Assembly: GCA_004794785.1 (NCBI GenBank)
Contig: SJOL01008500.1
Location: forward strand, 107,359-171,358
From: Opisthorchis felineus
Lineage: Eukaryota > Platyhelminthes > Trematoda > Opisthorchiida > Opisthorchiidae
Direction of reading: 5' to 3'
DNA length: 64,000 nt
This document shows, piece by piece, positions 36,877 through 46,309 of this stretch. The notes under the pieces are model-generated. The model was not told the origin of the DNA. It did not search any database and saw only the letters and a list, made by a program, of their open reading frames with translations. Every line of letters starts with the position of its first letter. Positions within the stretch are counted from its first letter, which is position 1. The translations under genes were made by a program, and so were the position numbers.

Positions 36877-37490
36877 ATGAGTGCTATTCTTCGTGCTGGT
36901 AGTAGCGGTGGTAGTGGTCAGCATATTGAACCACCTCCTGGTGGTGCCGACTGGGTAGCCCGGACGTCAGTCTGGGTGAGCTAAGGGTTCAGCAATTCCA
37001 CACACGGCTAACCACCCTGTTTGGTTTCAACGTGCCGGTTACTTTCGACAGTTTACAATACGAATCATCTGGTGCCTCTGTACCAGTTCCAACCAGTACA
37101 CAGGAGAGACTTGTGGGGCTCACGTGTGAGGAATGTGACAAGTGCTGCAAATCTAAAACTGGCTTAGTATCCCACCGTCGAGTTCACATTCACTAAAGTG
37201 TTGGCACGAACGTGGTCGTCCAATTGGCCTGCGCTGACTGCTCCCGCCTTTTTCCGACGAAGACTGGCCGGCACGCACACCATGTCCAACATAATGCATA
37301 TAAGCGTGACCGAGTGAAGAATTCCGATGCCCGCTGGTCCCAACAAGAGTCACAATCACTCTTGCGCCTGGCTAACAATATATATCCGTCTTGTGACAAA
37401 TAAACTGCGCTGTTCGTGAGATTGGAGCAATACTTTCCTGATCGATCAGCTTTCAGCATCAAAACCAGGTTACCTGCGCTTAACTGGCAA
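36877..37490 (+). pseudogene. R2-like N-terminus: zinc fingers and Myb-like domain
   Basis: A start-like ATG at 36877 opens a frame of 35 codons ending in TAG/TAA-type decay. After a frame change the protein continues through two C2H2 fingers, CEECDKCCKSKTGLVSHRRVH (37129-37191, interrupted by one stop just after) and CADCSRLFPTKTGRHAHH (37231-37284), and a Myb-like block with RWSQQESQSLL (about 37330-37362) and YFPDRSAFSIKTRL further on. In R2 proteins these motifs recognise target DNA. There are in-frame stops after each finger block. The sequence stops at about 37490, where the nested element's GAT tail begins. Confidence 0.8.
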
Positions 37491-37670
37491 GCATCATCAC
37501 CATCATCATCCTGGACTGCAAGACATCAGTGTTAAACACTGACACTTCGCTGCCGTGCAAACACGATTTATTGGAAAGCCTTATTGTGAAGAAAAGAATA
37601 AAGGTGGAAGGAGAAGGGACATAGTGCTAGCTTAATTCAATCATTCCGAGGCGCTTACACCTCCAGACAC

Positions 37671-38144
37671 TCATTCAGGCAATCTGGATAGAAACTGACA
37701 ACTAGATTGCCACTGACATCGGTTGGCAGCCATAACTTGCAGTGTCTCCAACCAGGCGCAGTGTGGATCATGCGATCCCCATCCTGGAAGGCGAGTAGCA
37801 CCGACAACTCCCAAACGTTTCGTAATCTCCTTCATGCCCCCCTGCCATGTCAAGGGTTGGCCACCTCTCTGCTTCCGCCACGCTGAATTGGGCACGGAAA
37901 ACAGCACTGTCTTCGGCAAACGATAGTTCGGCATAAGCGATACATGGCCTAACCAACGCCGCTTCTGGTGCTGGACACATTCTTCAATGGAAGTTCCCGT
38001 TGCATAACCAAACACTCGCTTTCTAATTGCCTCGTTACGGATTCTCTGACACCAAACTACACGAGCTATGGTCCTGAAAAGGCGATTGTCGAACACCTGA
38101 AGACAATTCAGTTCCGCTGCTCGAACAGCCCAAGTCTCATCCAT
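37671..38144 (-). pseudogene. RTE-like C-terminal block
   Basis: One open frame of 157 codons encodes the C-terminal region typical of these flatworm RTE-like proteins. It includes [87 protein letters not shown] and NRCQWQS. It is the best-preserved part of the element. The fragment at 50.5 kb is a second copy of exactly this block, and the copy at the right edge of the window is a more distant relative. Confidence 0.85.
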
Positions 38145-38662
38145 ACATCAAAACAGCTCGTACTGTAGCCTGATACACAGATTCCTTGAGATTCAGGGAC
38201 TAGGTAGCTCAAATTAGAAAACGCGACCTTGCAGGTTCGTGCATTGACCTCACCTGTTACACTGCAGTCGGAACTAATGCAACTCCCAAAGTAGGTTAAA
38301 CGCCTCACAACTTCGAGTGCATCCCCTTGGATTGTTAGTGGCGTGTTCAGTGACTTAATGTCCAGGAGCATGACCTTACACTTTGTGGGTGAAAAGCGCA
38401 TACCAAGGGTAGCCTGGAATGGTGCGTCCTGCTCTCGAGTCAGTGCTTTACGAGCCACCATAAGGCGACAAAGCACAAGTGACACCAGCAGTCTCGTTAC
38501 GACCGGGGTTAAGCTGATCCCCCTGCGGTTATCACACTCACTACAAGACACTTTTTTGAAAATGGGCACTACCCTCTTTTGTGAGACAGTCTCCTTTCTC
38601 CGAACGCAGACGAACAGATCAGACAAGCGGTGACTGAGGATTTTACTCCCGTCATTGAACAA
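38145..38662 (-). pseudogene. RTE-like reverse transcriptase with palm deleted
   Basis: The fingers start is recognisable (VVPIFKKVSC, NRRGISLTPVVTRLL, VLCRLMVARK, ALTREQDAPFQ). The next residues are LGMRFSPTKCKVMLLD, which belongs after the catalytic palm. The roughly 120 residues that should lie between, holding the motif A aspartate and the YADD-type box, are absent, with the junction near 38405-38425. The frame then continues through LTYFGSCISSDCSVTGEVNAR. Because the frame stays open across the junction, this looks like a clean internal deletion rather than random decay. Confidence 0.8.
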
Positions 38663-38815
38663 TGCGGGTGGGAGGTCATGCGGACCAGAGACTCGGTGGC
38701 GGTTGAGAAAACATATACAGTCATAAACCTTCGAGGGGGTTCCACGTTCACCTTCCAGGGTTCTACGTCAAATGTGGGCTGCAGATGTATGGTAGCTGGT
38801 GGCCACGATAACTGT

Positions 38816-40200
38816 TATTCGAAGAACTCGGCCCACCGGTCGAGGCACTCTTCTTTATTCAAGATGGTGGCTTCATTCTGATCCTTGATGGTTTCTGGAG
38901 ACTCGTCGCACGGATCAACTGAAATAATAATCTTCGGGCATTCCTGGCCTCTTCCATTTCCTTGGCTTTCTGTGCTCACCTGACTTCACACTTTCAATTT
39001 CACTTGACGTCTGATAATCCGTCGCGTCAAGTTATGTTTGGGACCGGCTGAGATATTTCTCCGAAAATTAAGCAATGCCACTGTTCGGTCTGATATCCAG
39101 TGGTTGAGTGAGCCTGGTAGCGCCGTGCTACAAGCAAAACTGCCAGCACTGTGCAAAGAAGTGCAAAGAAGGCGATCTCGTCTTGTTCACATCTGATGGT
39201 GGGGAACTTAGAAGGAAATCTAGGGGGCGATTCTGGAAAATTCGTCTAACATCCGGATTTGCCTTTCTCTCAGTTGCCAAGCCTTTTGTCCGCACCTTAC
39301 ACGGCCGCGGAAAACGGAGGGAGAAGCGACTGTGAACAACCGCGTGGTCGGAATCTACAAATGTGTTTCAAAAACGACACATAGTTAGTGATCCACGCCA
39401 TCGGTAACTGATGGCAATGTGATCGAGTTGAGTTCATGGCCGACAAGCTGTTGGACGACAACATATGGCCAGATGACTTTGGCTATTTCGGAAGTTAGTA
39501 CTGCAAAAAAACATCCCGCGGTCAGCACACAGCTTATGCAGTCGTTCACGATTGTCCGTACTTACGGAGTCCAGTTCAAGTGGACTACCTAATTGAGTCT
39601 CAGATGCGCTAAGCCTGCCCACTTGTGCATTGAGGTTTCCGGCAAACACAACGGTATCTGAGCTTTTAGCTCGCCGCAAGAGGGCATTCAAAGCGTCTTA
39701 AAACCTGTCTTTGATGGTATCAGAGCTACAATCAGTTGGGGCGTAAGCAGACACGACAAACAGACATCGACCAACTTCCCGCTTGTGAGACTCCCTCATA
39801 GAAGTTGTCAGACGAACCGCGCAGTGACGACTGTCAACAGGCATCCAGTCAAGTAAGGATCCTTTCGCCCGGTGACTCAGGACAATACCAACTCCTGCAC
39901 ATCTTGCTGCAACAGCCTTTGGGTTGCCAGGGTTGAGCACCCGGAAGCTAGTGGAGAGTGATCGGGCGGTTATCACAACCACGGTGCTTGCATCTTGAGT
40001 TATTGTTCCTTATACACAGCATATATCAATGCAAAACGAGTTCGGTGTGAGAGCATGAGTAGCTTGTTGACCTGCTTGCTTCAGATTGCGGACATTGAAG
40101 GCGGTCTGGTAGACTGGGCGTCGAGGCTTGAAGATTGATTTCGAGATGTCTGAGGATGTCGACGCCGGATGACGCAAGGACGTTGCTCGCAAAACAGACG
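38816..40200 (-). pseudogene. RTE-like AP endonuclease domain and linker
   Basis: The endonuclease is readable in pieces: CAGVGIVLSHRAKGSLLDWMPVDSR (39.85 kb region), RCLFVVSAYAPTD (about 39740), LLRRAKSSDTVVFAGNLNAQVGRL (39.65 kb) and ADRGMFFCSTNF (39.5 kb). The APTD and G-N-x-N-A blocks are the hallmarks of the metal-dependent AP-endonuclease fold that nicks DNA for target-primed reverse transcription. At 39.3-38.8 kb a decayed linker ends in NEATILNKEECLDRWAEFFE. A frameshift lies near 39695, with stops elsewhere. Confidence 0.8.
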
Positions 40201-40505
40201 CAGGACGAACCGAGTCATCAGTCCTAAGTGGTGGTCCTACAGAGATAGGGTTACTGATAAGATGGGGAGAGGGGGAAGAAAAAGTATGTGAAAGAGAAGG
40301 AAGGGGGCGTCAGCAGTAGTCTGTTTTCGCTTACCCGCCCCTCTGCATGCAGCGAGTAAGGCCACCCGGCTGACGGAACCACGCGACGGCCGATGTGGCA
40401 TGAGTTTATTTATATATGTGCAGTTCATGTTTGTACGTGGGCTAAGATACTGCCGGGGCGCCCACACCTAGACAGGAGGACGACTAGGGTCCTCAACCAA
40501 AGACT

Positions 40506-41311
40506 TTGGCCCAAAAGCCTGACCGCAAGGCAGCAATGTTTGGCTGGAAATGCAAGTACATTACCATTTTTACGGAACACATCGCCACAGATGTTCCAAC
40601 CCTCAACCTGGAGAACCAGGAGACTGTGTTCGTCAGTCCCCTAACCTCTGCCCAACCTGGTACGACAGACTCTGCGAGTGTCGCGCGGACACCCCCCTCC
40701 CGCAGTATAGCTCAATGGATCGTCGAGTTACACAAACCGCCACACCACAGTAAGGTCCTGTCTCTTTGTGACGGACCTGGCAAGCACAATTGGACGAATC
40801 GTCATCTGGTAGACCAGACCAAACCATCGGTCAAACAGCGGCCTACTCGTCAAAAGCCGATGACTATAGCGTCTGGTTTATGCAAAAACCGTGGATTGCG
40901 CCGTGTCACTCTTGGGATCTCATGCTGACTATTTGCTTGCCAGTGTTGACCTTCTGTCGACCTTCCGAGGGATGCAGTCTGGCATCACGGCCCCAAATCA
41001 AGTCCTGTCACATCTGGACAACCACGCCTCCAAGACATATCCACATACGTGCAATCCTGTCTCCCGACGCCGTCGTCAGCTAGCCCATTGTGTGCCTGCC
41101 AAGCGAAAGCAAGTCCGCCGAGCCACATAGGCCGCCATCCAGACCCTATACCACCAAAGCAGTAGGGAGGCAGCGTTTTCTGTCGTCGAAGGATCTGTAC
41201 AGAGGTAACAGCGGCCTACCTCTGGACGCCGAGCAGTATTGGAAACAGATGTTCTCCGCTCCGAAACATGTGGATAGCCGGCCAAGTCGCGCAGTGCTAT
41301 CGTTCGATTAG
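40506..41311 (+). pseudogene. R2-like linker before the reverse transcriptase
   Basis: R2-like coding sequence resumes to the right of the nested element. It moves through three frames: 40506 onward (LTSAQPGTTDSASVARTPPS, SIAQWIVEL), about 40790 (VWFMQKPWIAP), about 40891 (DLLSTFRGMQSG, VLSHLDNHASKTY), then an AAIQTLYHQSSREAAFSV segment and, from about 41190, DLYRGNSGLPLDAEQYWKQMF. The last two are typical of the region just before R2 reverse transcriptases. There are at least three frameshifts and a TAG at 41309-41311. The exact joint with the RTE is uncertain within about 100 bases. Confidence 0.7.
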
Positions 41312-42040
41312 AGTTTGATGGATCCAGTTACAGGTGAAGTCGGCCGTACGATCCGTTTAGTGACTAATTTGCCCCCATGTCTGGACAAGCTCACGCCCAC
41401 GATGCTTTGCTGGTTCAATTCCAACGCCCTCGATGGGTATTTAAACTTACCCTTATTGCCTGGAGTTTTTCCGCCGCATCTGTGTCTTGCTAGCATTACC
41501 CTATTTCCGAAGGTCCGAAATCTGACTTCACTGGACTGATCTCCTTGTCATCCATTCTGGTTCGGTGCTTTCATAGGGTGCTTTCTGAGCGCTGAAGCCT
41601 TAGATTGCAACTTCCCTCACACCAGTTTGCACTTCTCTATCGAGACGGTTGTTTGGAAGCTACATCGCTGTAACATGCCCTGTTCTGTCACTCATCAGCG
41701 ACTGCTTCTAAACCCAGCTTGGCTTTTGTTAATAACTCGAAAGCTTTTGGTTCGGTTTCCAACTGCACAATTTTCAGATCTGCCGAGAAGTTTAGAGCAC
41801 CGTCACTCCTAGTTTGATACGTTGCACGGTCCTATGAAAATGCTGTAGCAGTTTTCCTTAATTCCGAGGTTCATTGCCTTAGAGATGTGAGGCAGGGAGA
41901 TCCACCCTCACCATTATTGTTCATCAAGACAATGGATGAGGTTCTTGGATTGCCGATCCCTCAACTAGGATACCAGTTCCACGATGCCCCAGTGAATGCT
42001 TTTGCCTTAGCTGACGACTTGGTTGTGTGCCAAAAGTCAG
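41312..42040 (+). pseudogene. R2-like reverse transcriptase, fingers and palm
   Basis: The domain starts with DPVTGEVGRTIR and LDKLTPTMLCWFN, passes PPHLCLASITLFPK (fingers), and after a stop and a frame change reaches the palm. Motif A reads FVNNSKAFGSV (41722-41756): Asn sits where the catalytic Asp of LDxSKAFD is expected. The next block is intact as VRQGDPPSPLLF (about 41886-41921). The active-site box reads ALADDLVV (42003-42026), in place of AFADDLVL, so both Asp residues of that box survive. There are in-frame stops near 41672 and 41815. With motif A lost, the enzyme cannot be active. Confidence 0.85.
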
Positions 42041-42910
42041 GCTCACCTTAAAGGAAAGCTTGAAGCTGCTGCTCTCGAGTTGCGAAGAGCTAGTATGAAG
42101 ACCAACGTCCGGAAGACGAAAGCGATAGTGATTTGTTGGAACAGGGAACATCGAGTGACAGCGACCTCAGTCGAATCTTTTTGCTTCGCCGAGGAGCTCA
42201 TCAATCCTCTGGGTCCGACAGGCACCGTGACATATTTGGGCATCCCCTTTTCTTTCAAGGGGAAAGGAGTCTGCAAGTACCGACAGCAGCTGCTCAAACT
42301 GCCTAATGAGGTGACGTGTGCCCCGCTGAAACCGCTTCAAAGAATGTAGACTACAAGGATCCATCTGATAGTGAGGCTGACATACTCTCCCGTGCTCGGC
42401 CAAGTCCACCGAAACACGCTCAAAAGGTTGAACAATTACATCAGAAAATCTATTCGTGGCTGGCTGCGCCTACCAGAGGACACCCCGATCAGCTACATCT
42501 ACGCCGGTAAACAATACTGGGGACTTGGTATCCTAGGTCTGAGTGCAACCATCCCGATGCAGCGGAGAGCTCTTATAAAAAAGCTTCTCTATGCTCATTG
42601 CCGAGTACTACGCAATCTGACTAATGATTCCGCATTTGGCAAGATTGTTCGAGATGTTGGCCTTCCGATCCGAGTCCAAGGTGCATGCGTAGATACCAAA
42701 GAAGAGCTGGTGGCTGCTTGGGACGATAGTCTGCACAACAGCGTTGATGGTCGCGGTTTACAAGAGTTGATCACTTCATCTCTGTCGAATCAATGGCTTG
42801 TGTTTCTAGAACGAGTGTTCCGTCGGATATTTTTCTACGGTATCCGTCTCCAGTGCAAACTGCTTGGGACGAGAGTTAGAAGCGTCCGGCGTGGTCATGG
42901 TGCCAGATGA
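42023..42910 (+). pseudogene. R2-like thumb and conserved C-terminal region
   Basis: Two open segments in different frames, 42023-42349 and 42371-42910, give MKTNVRKTKAIVICWN, GTVTYLGIPFSFKGKG, VTCAPLKPLQRM, then NNYIRKSIRGWLRLPEDTP, GLGILGLSATIPMQRRALIKK and VDTKEELVAAWDDSLH. The APLKP, WLRLP and IP-R-RA blocks are specific to the R2/RLE lineage. The segments are separated by a frameshift near 42350. The second is 179 codons long and the best-preserved piece of this element. Confidence 0.9.
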
Positions 42911-43451
42911 TCTTCTGTCGAGGAGAGTTTAGTGCATATTTTGCAGTCCTGCTGGATCACGTAGATGCTAGATGTGCCCATCATAATCAGGTTGCAAGGA
43001 AACTCGCGGAACCTCTCCGTCGCCTAGGATACACCATCTTCGAGGAGTTGACCTACGTCAACGTCTTTCAAGAAGCCTGACTTAATGGCTGTTCGGGAGC
43101 GCTGAGCAACTGTGCTAAACATAAGCATAGTCTCAGATGGGCGCAGAATGACTGTGTGGAATGAGAAGAAGCAGAAGCCTGGTGCTAATGATTGTTTCCC
43201 CACTATTCTATCAGCCCTACGTGCAATCAATTGTGATGTCGACTTTTGGTCCATTAACGCATGATCATTTCTTATTGAGGGATCTCTTTCCTCAATCCAC
43301 CAAGGCTGTTACTGAACTGGAACTTTCTAATGTCACGGTCAGTGACTTGTGTTTGCTCGCTATTTTGGGCTCTCTGCGACACTTTTGTACGTGGTGCGAT
43401 GGCGTTGATTTTTCACTCGTGCCATTGACTTTCACACCTGACCCAGTATGA
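42911..43451 (+). pseudogene. R2-like zinc knuckle and restriction-like endonuclease
   Basis: After the thumb comes a decayed zinc-knuckle region (VHILQSCW in one frame, ARCAHHNQVARKLAEPLRRLGY in another). The endonuclease follows with KPDLMAVRE (43073-43099), a TGA, ATVLNISIVSDGR, and VWNEKKQKPGAND, ending in DLCLLAILGSLRHFCTWCDG. Restriction-like nucleases of this clade use a PD...D...K pattern. The PD is kept, but the next acidic residue, expected as LDVS, reads LNIS. The element probably ends soon after 43451; no clean 3' border is visible. Confidence 0.8.
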
Positions 43452-43740
43452 CGGGCACTTTGTGCCTGATGTGCGCATCTTGACAGTGCTAGCGCTTACC
43501 GCGCCTTGAAGAGCGTTTATCATTGTTTGTCGTTTCTTCAGTGTCTGGTCTTTACACGTGCGTTTCCATACCAAGCATTCTTGCATATGCTGGAGTTCAC
43601 TTCGTCTGACTGGAACTGTTGTTTGCACGCCTTCGAATGGGACGCTTCCCCCGTTTTATCTAATATTCTCCTGCACACCACTTCACGGCCATCGCCCGGA
43701 TTTATTTTTATGTTTGTGACCATGCTGTTCAAGAATGAAC

Positions 43741-43787
43741 GCAATAATAATAGTAATAATAATAATAGTAATAGTAATAGTAGTATC
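43741..43787. repeat. (AAT/AGT)n trinucleotide tract
   Basis: About 47 bp of AAT and AGT triplets some 290 bp downstream of the R2-like C-terminus. It may be an ordinary microsatellite or the 3' tail of a retrotransposon. It encodes an Asn/Ser-rich string in one frame, which I do not regard as protein. Confidence 0.8.
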
Positions 43788-43799
43788 ATCTCATGGGCA

Positions 43800-46155
43800 G
43801 CTACATTTAGACAAGAGCTCTTGGTTAGAATTCATCCCAGGGTCACGTTTTCGATCGATATGCTTCTAATAGACACAGGTCATGGAGCTGAACTTAGCTC
43901 ATCGTTCTGGATCTTATCACGAGGCACATGCCCACAGAGGTTCAAGTTTCCGGAGTTTTTCCACAAGCTCCTGTATGATGTGTTTGTAAAGAGCTGAAGC
44001 ACGAGTGAGGTGACTAAACGCAGTTCACCGATTTTTCGGCATATGTTTTCTCAATGAAGGCGAAGAAACTCACTGAAAATTCTGTCTTCGTCAAAAGTAT
44101 GTGACTGGACCACAAACCACAACAATTTGTATTGCTTATTCATCCAAGTAAAATTCGTGGCACGCAAAAATAACAAGTATTGCGTTGAGCTCTTATTGTG
44201 GTTGCGTTGTGTACATCCTTTCTTGTTCTCCACCGCTGGCAGACCTCCGATCAAAAAAAGTTTGTGCAAAAAGGGGATGACCTTCGATAAACATCCGTCA
44301 CTTTCAGAACACATGTTCAAACTGAACAACTACCGATGTGATGGTTTCAACCAAGATTCAGCTTGTAAGTCTGAGTGGCATTATTCGGGAGGCCTATTCG
44401 CTACCGAGGTGTCTATCACTCGGAGTTGTATTCAGTTCGTAATCGAACATCATAATTCCCTGTTGAATTCCACCTCAAACGGTGACGCACGTTCCTAACG
44501 AAAGCAATTCAAATAGTGTCAACAATACGCAGTGAAATCGTGCTGTCTCGTGAGGTCGTTTCGGACGTAGTCAAGACGCTACAGGCGGTCGACAGGATAG
44601 AATAAACTTACTCGGCTCTGTCGATAAGAAGCTGCGATAACATCTGTCATTTTCGAACCAAACAAAACCGGGCAAACTGAATCGCCCCTGTGCACTGAAA
44701 TGATGGATTTACGTTGAAGCCCGTTCGAAAAATTGTTCAACCGCGCAACAACTTGAAGGACTTATTTGCCTGAGCTTCAAATTTACTAAGGAGGAAATCA
44801 CGTGTGTCACAATTTTTTTCATAAAAAGATCACATTTTGCTCAAGAGAATTCTGGGCTTTTGTGTGCATTTTAGTCGTATCGCTCAGACTGCAGGTAAGC
44901 ATTCTGAGACGATTTAAAAGTGCATAGAAAGTTGGATGCTATTTTAAGTTTAAAGTCAAGAAGTGTAGCGGAACCAGACGTAAAAATTCGACCATTCGGG
45001 TGCCCTGGGCAGCATTTTTCAAGGATATTTACAATCAGTTGAACAACAGCCAATAACAGTGTCATCTGGGTCTAATGGTCTCAGTAAAAAGCTTTGATAA
45101 AATAATGTAGGCAGAACGATTCACAGTTAGTACCCAGCCCAATCATATTTATGTTTTGCCCTTGCAGTAAGTGTTCGCGTAAACCGTGAAAAATAAAAAA
45201 CAACTGTCTAGAAGAGTAAAAAGAGTACAAAATTTTGCCTATGCTATTAGCGCTCTGGGTCTTCAAAAGCATCCAAAAGTGTATTTCTGATGGCTTGGTA
45301 CCTTCTAAGACTCTTACAACTTTATGAAAAAACCACTATTGGAGAACGTTTTAAAAAATTCATTTTCAAATTCAAACGAACGTTTTGGCTGGTAGAGACT
45401 GATCTCTAGAGTAAAGTCCAATGTATCACCCTCAGCTACAAACAATACTTTTGCCATTTTACTAAAGTTAGCAGTAGATTGCAACGCCGGCACAAGCGGA
45501 GCTTCAGCAAGAAACCCCCCACCAATTTTTTGCCTTTGAATTGCTTGCTTTATATCAAACCAACAAGAGCCAAAAAAGGATAACAATTTTACCTGGCAAG
45601 TTAACTCCGACAAACATCTGCAATCAACTGAGATTTTCCACTACCATCTCATCAGCCTAGAAGAATAGGGCCGATAGTATTTGAATAAACCGAAAGTTTG
45701 GTTTTATTTACATGAAAGTCCGGAGAAGTTTCCCTAGTATTGGAACTTTGCTCCATTTTTTTAAATAACTATCAGATCAAGTGAGGTGTCTGCGCAGTTT
45801 GAAGGGGTCCCACTTGCCCAAGCGATAGTGCCAGGAGCTGTGCTATGCTCCTAGCTCAGGACAAGAAGCCTGAGAAATTTTGTTCTGTCTCCTGTGTGAA
45901 CGTTGCATATGGTAAAATATGCTCAACCGCACTAAGGCCACCTTATGAAATCGGCATATATGCACTAGGCAAAAGTCTCCAAATCTGAAATAGGTCTGTG
46001 TGAGTCTAAACTGGGGGTACGTATATAATCTTTAGAGCAATCGCACGAAATTATTGTAGTGTAATTCAGCCTGTTGTACATGGGCAAATTGTTAAAAAAT
46101 TTGAAACGAGTCGAGCACACAGTGACGATCATTTCGCTAACTGAAACGTTTAAGG
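43800..46155. other. intergenic, no gene recognised
   Basis: Contains unassigned open frames at 44127-44498 (+, 123 codons) and 45314-45613 (-, 99 codons, with the run NFSKMAKVLFVAEGDTLDF). Neither matches a family I know and neither has paired splice sites. Confidence 0.4.
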
Positions 46156-46160
46156 ACATG

Positions 46161-46307
46161 ATAAACGAGAGATTTAGCTGAGTTCCAGGTGAGTCTCCCG
46201 TCAGGACCGAATCGGTAAGCAAGTAAGTGTATTTCGTTAAGTTCGTGCAATTTGGGTTCAAGTAGAATATACGGTTGACGGAAACTCGGGGGCTGCGCCT
46301 ACCTGAT
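46161..46307 (+). repeat. hammerhead SINE copy, truncated inside the ribozyme
   Basis: Begins ATAAACGAGAGATT and runs through GAGTCTCCCG and CAAGTAAGTGTATTTCG to the B-box-like TTTGGGTTCAAGTAGAA (46251-46267). It then has GCTGCGCCTACCTGAT, and stops after the first five bases of the ribozyme core. From B-box to core it is nearly identical to the 58.7-kb copy. Confidence 0.8.
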
Positions 46308-46309
46308 AT

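Larger units (their letters stand above)
37492..40500 (-). mobile_element. RTE-like non-LTR retrotransposon nested in the R2-like element
   Basis: It reads from right to left: a 5' region (about 40.5-40.2 kb), an AP-like endonuclease, a linker with NKEECLDRWAEFF, partial reverse transcriptase, a C-terminal block with LPGWG and WLETLQ, a short 3' untranslated region, and a (GAT)n tail at 37492-37510. The tail abuts R2-like sequence directly, marking the insertion point in the linker after the Myb-like block. The right boundary is uncertain by 100 bases or so. A deletion has removed the catalytic centre of the reverse transcriptase, and the frame is broken in several places, so it is dead. Confidence 0.85.
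36877..43451 (+). mobile_element. degenerate R2-like non-LTR retrotransposon, split by a nested RTE
   Basis: The visible domains run in R2 order: two C2H2 zinc fingers, a Myb-like segment, a linker, a reverse transcriptase, the thumb with its conserved WLRLP segment, and a restriction-like endonuclease, ending in an ILGSLRHFCTWCDG C-terminus. R2-clade proteins nick a specific DNA target with the restriction-like domain and prime reverse transcription there. The reading frame is broken by several stops and frameshifts, so the element is dead. An RTE-like element in the opposite orientation interrupts it from 37492 to about 40.5 kb. Neither flank contains 28S rRNA sequence, so this is not a canonical rDNA insertion. 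Domain pieces are listed separately. Confidence 0.9.

Noticed and set aside
36000..44000. 28S rDNA flanks expected for a genuine R2 insertion
   Set aside because: I looked on both sides of the R2-like element and saw no rRNA sequence.
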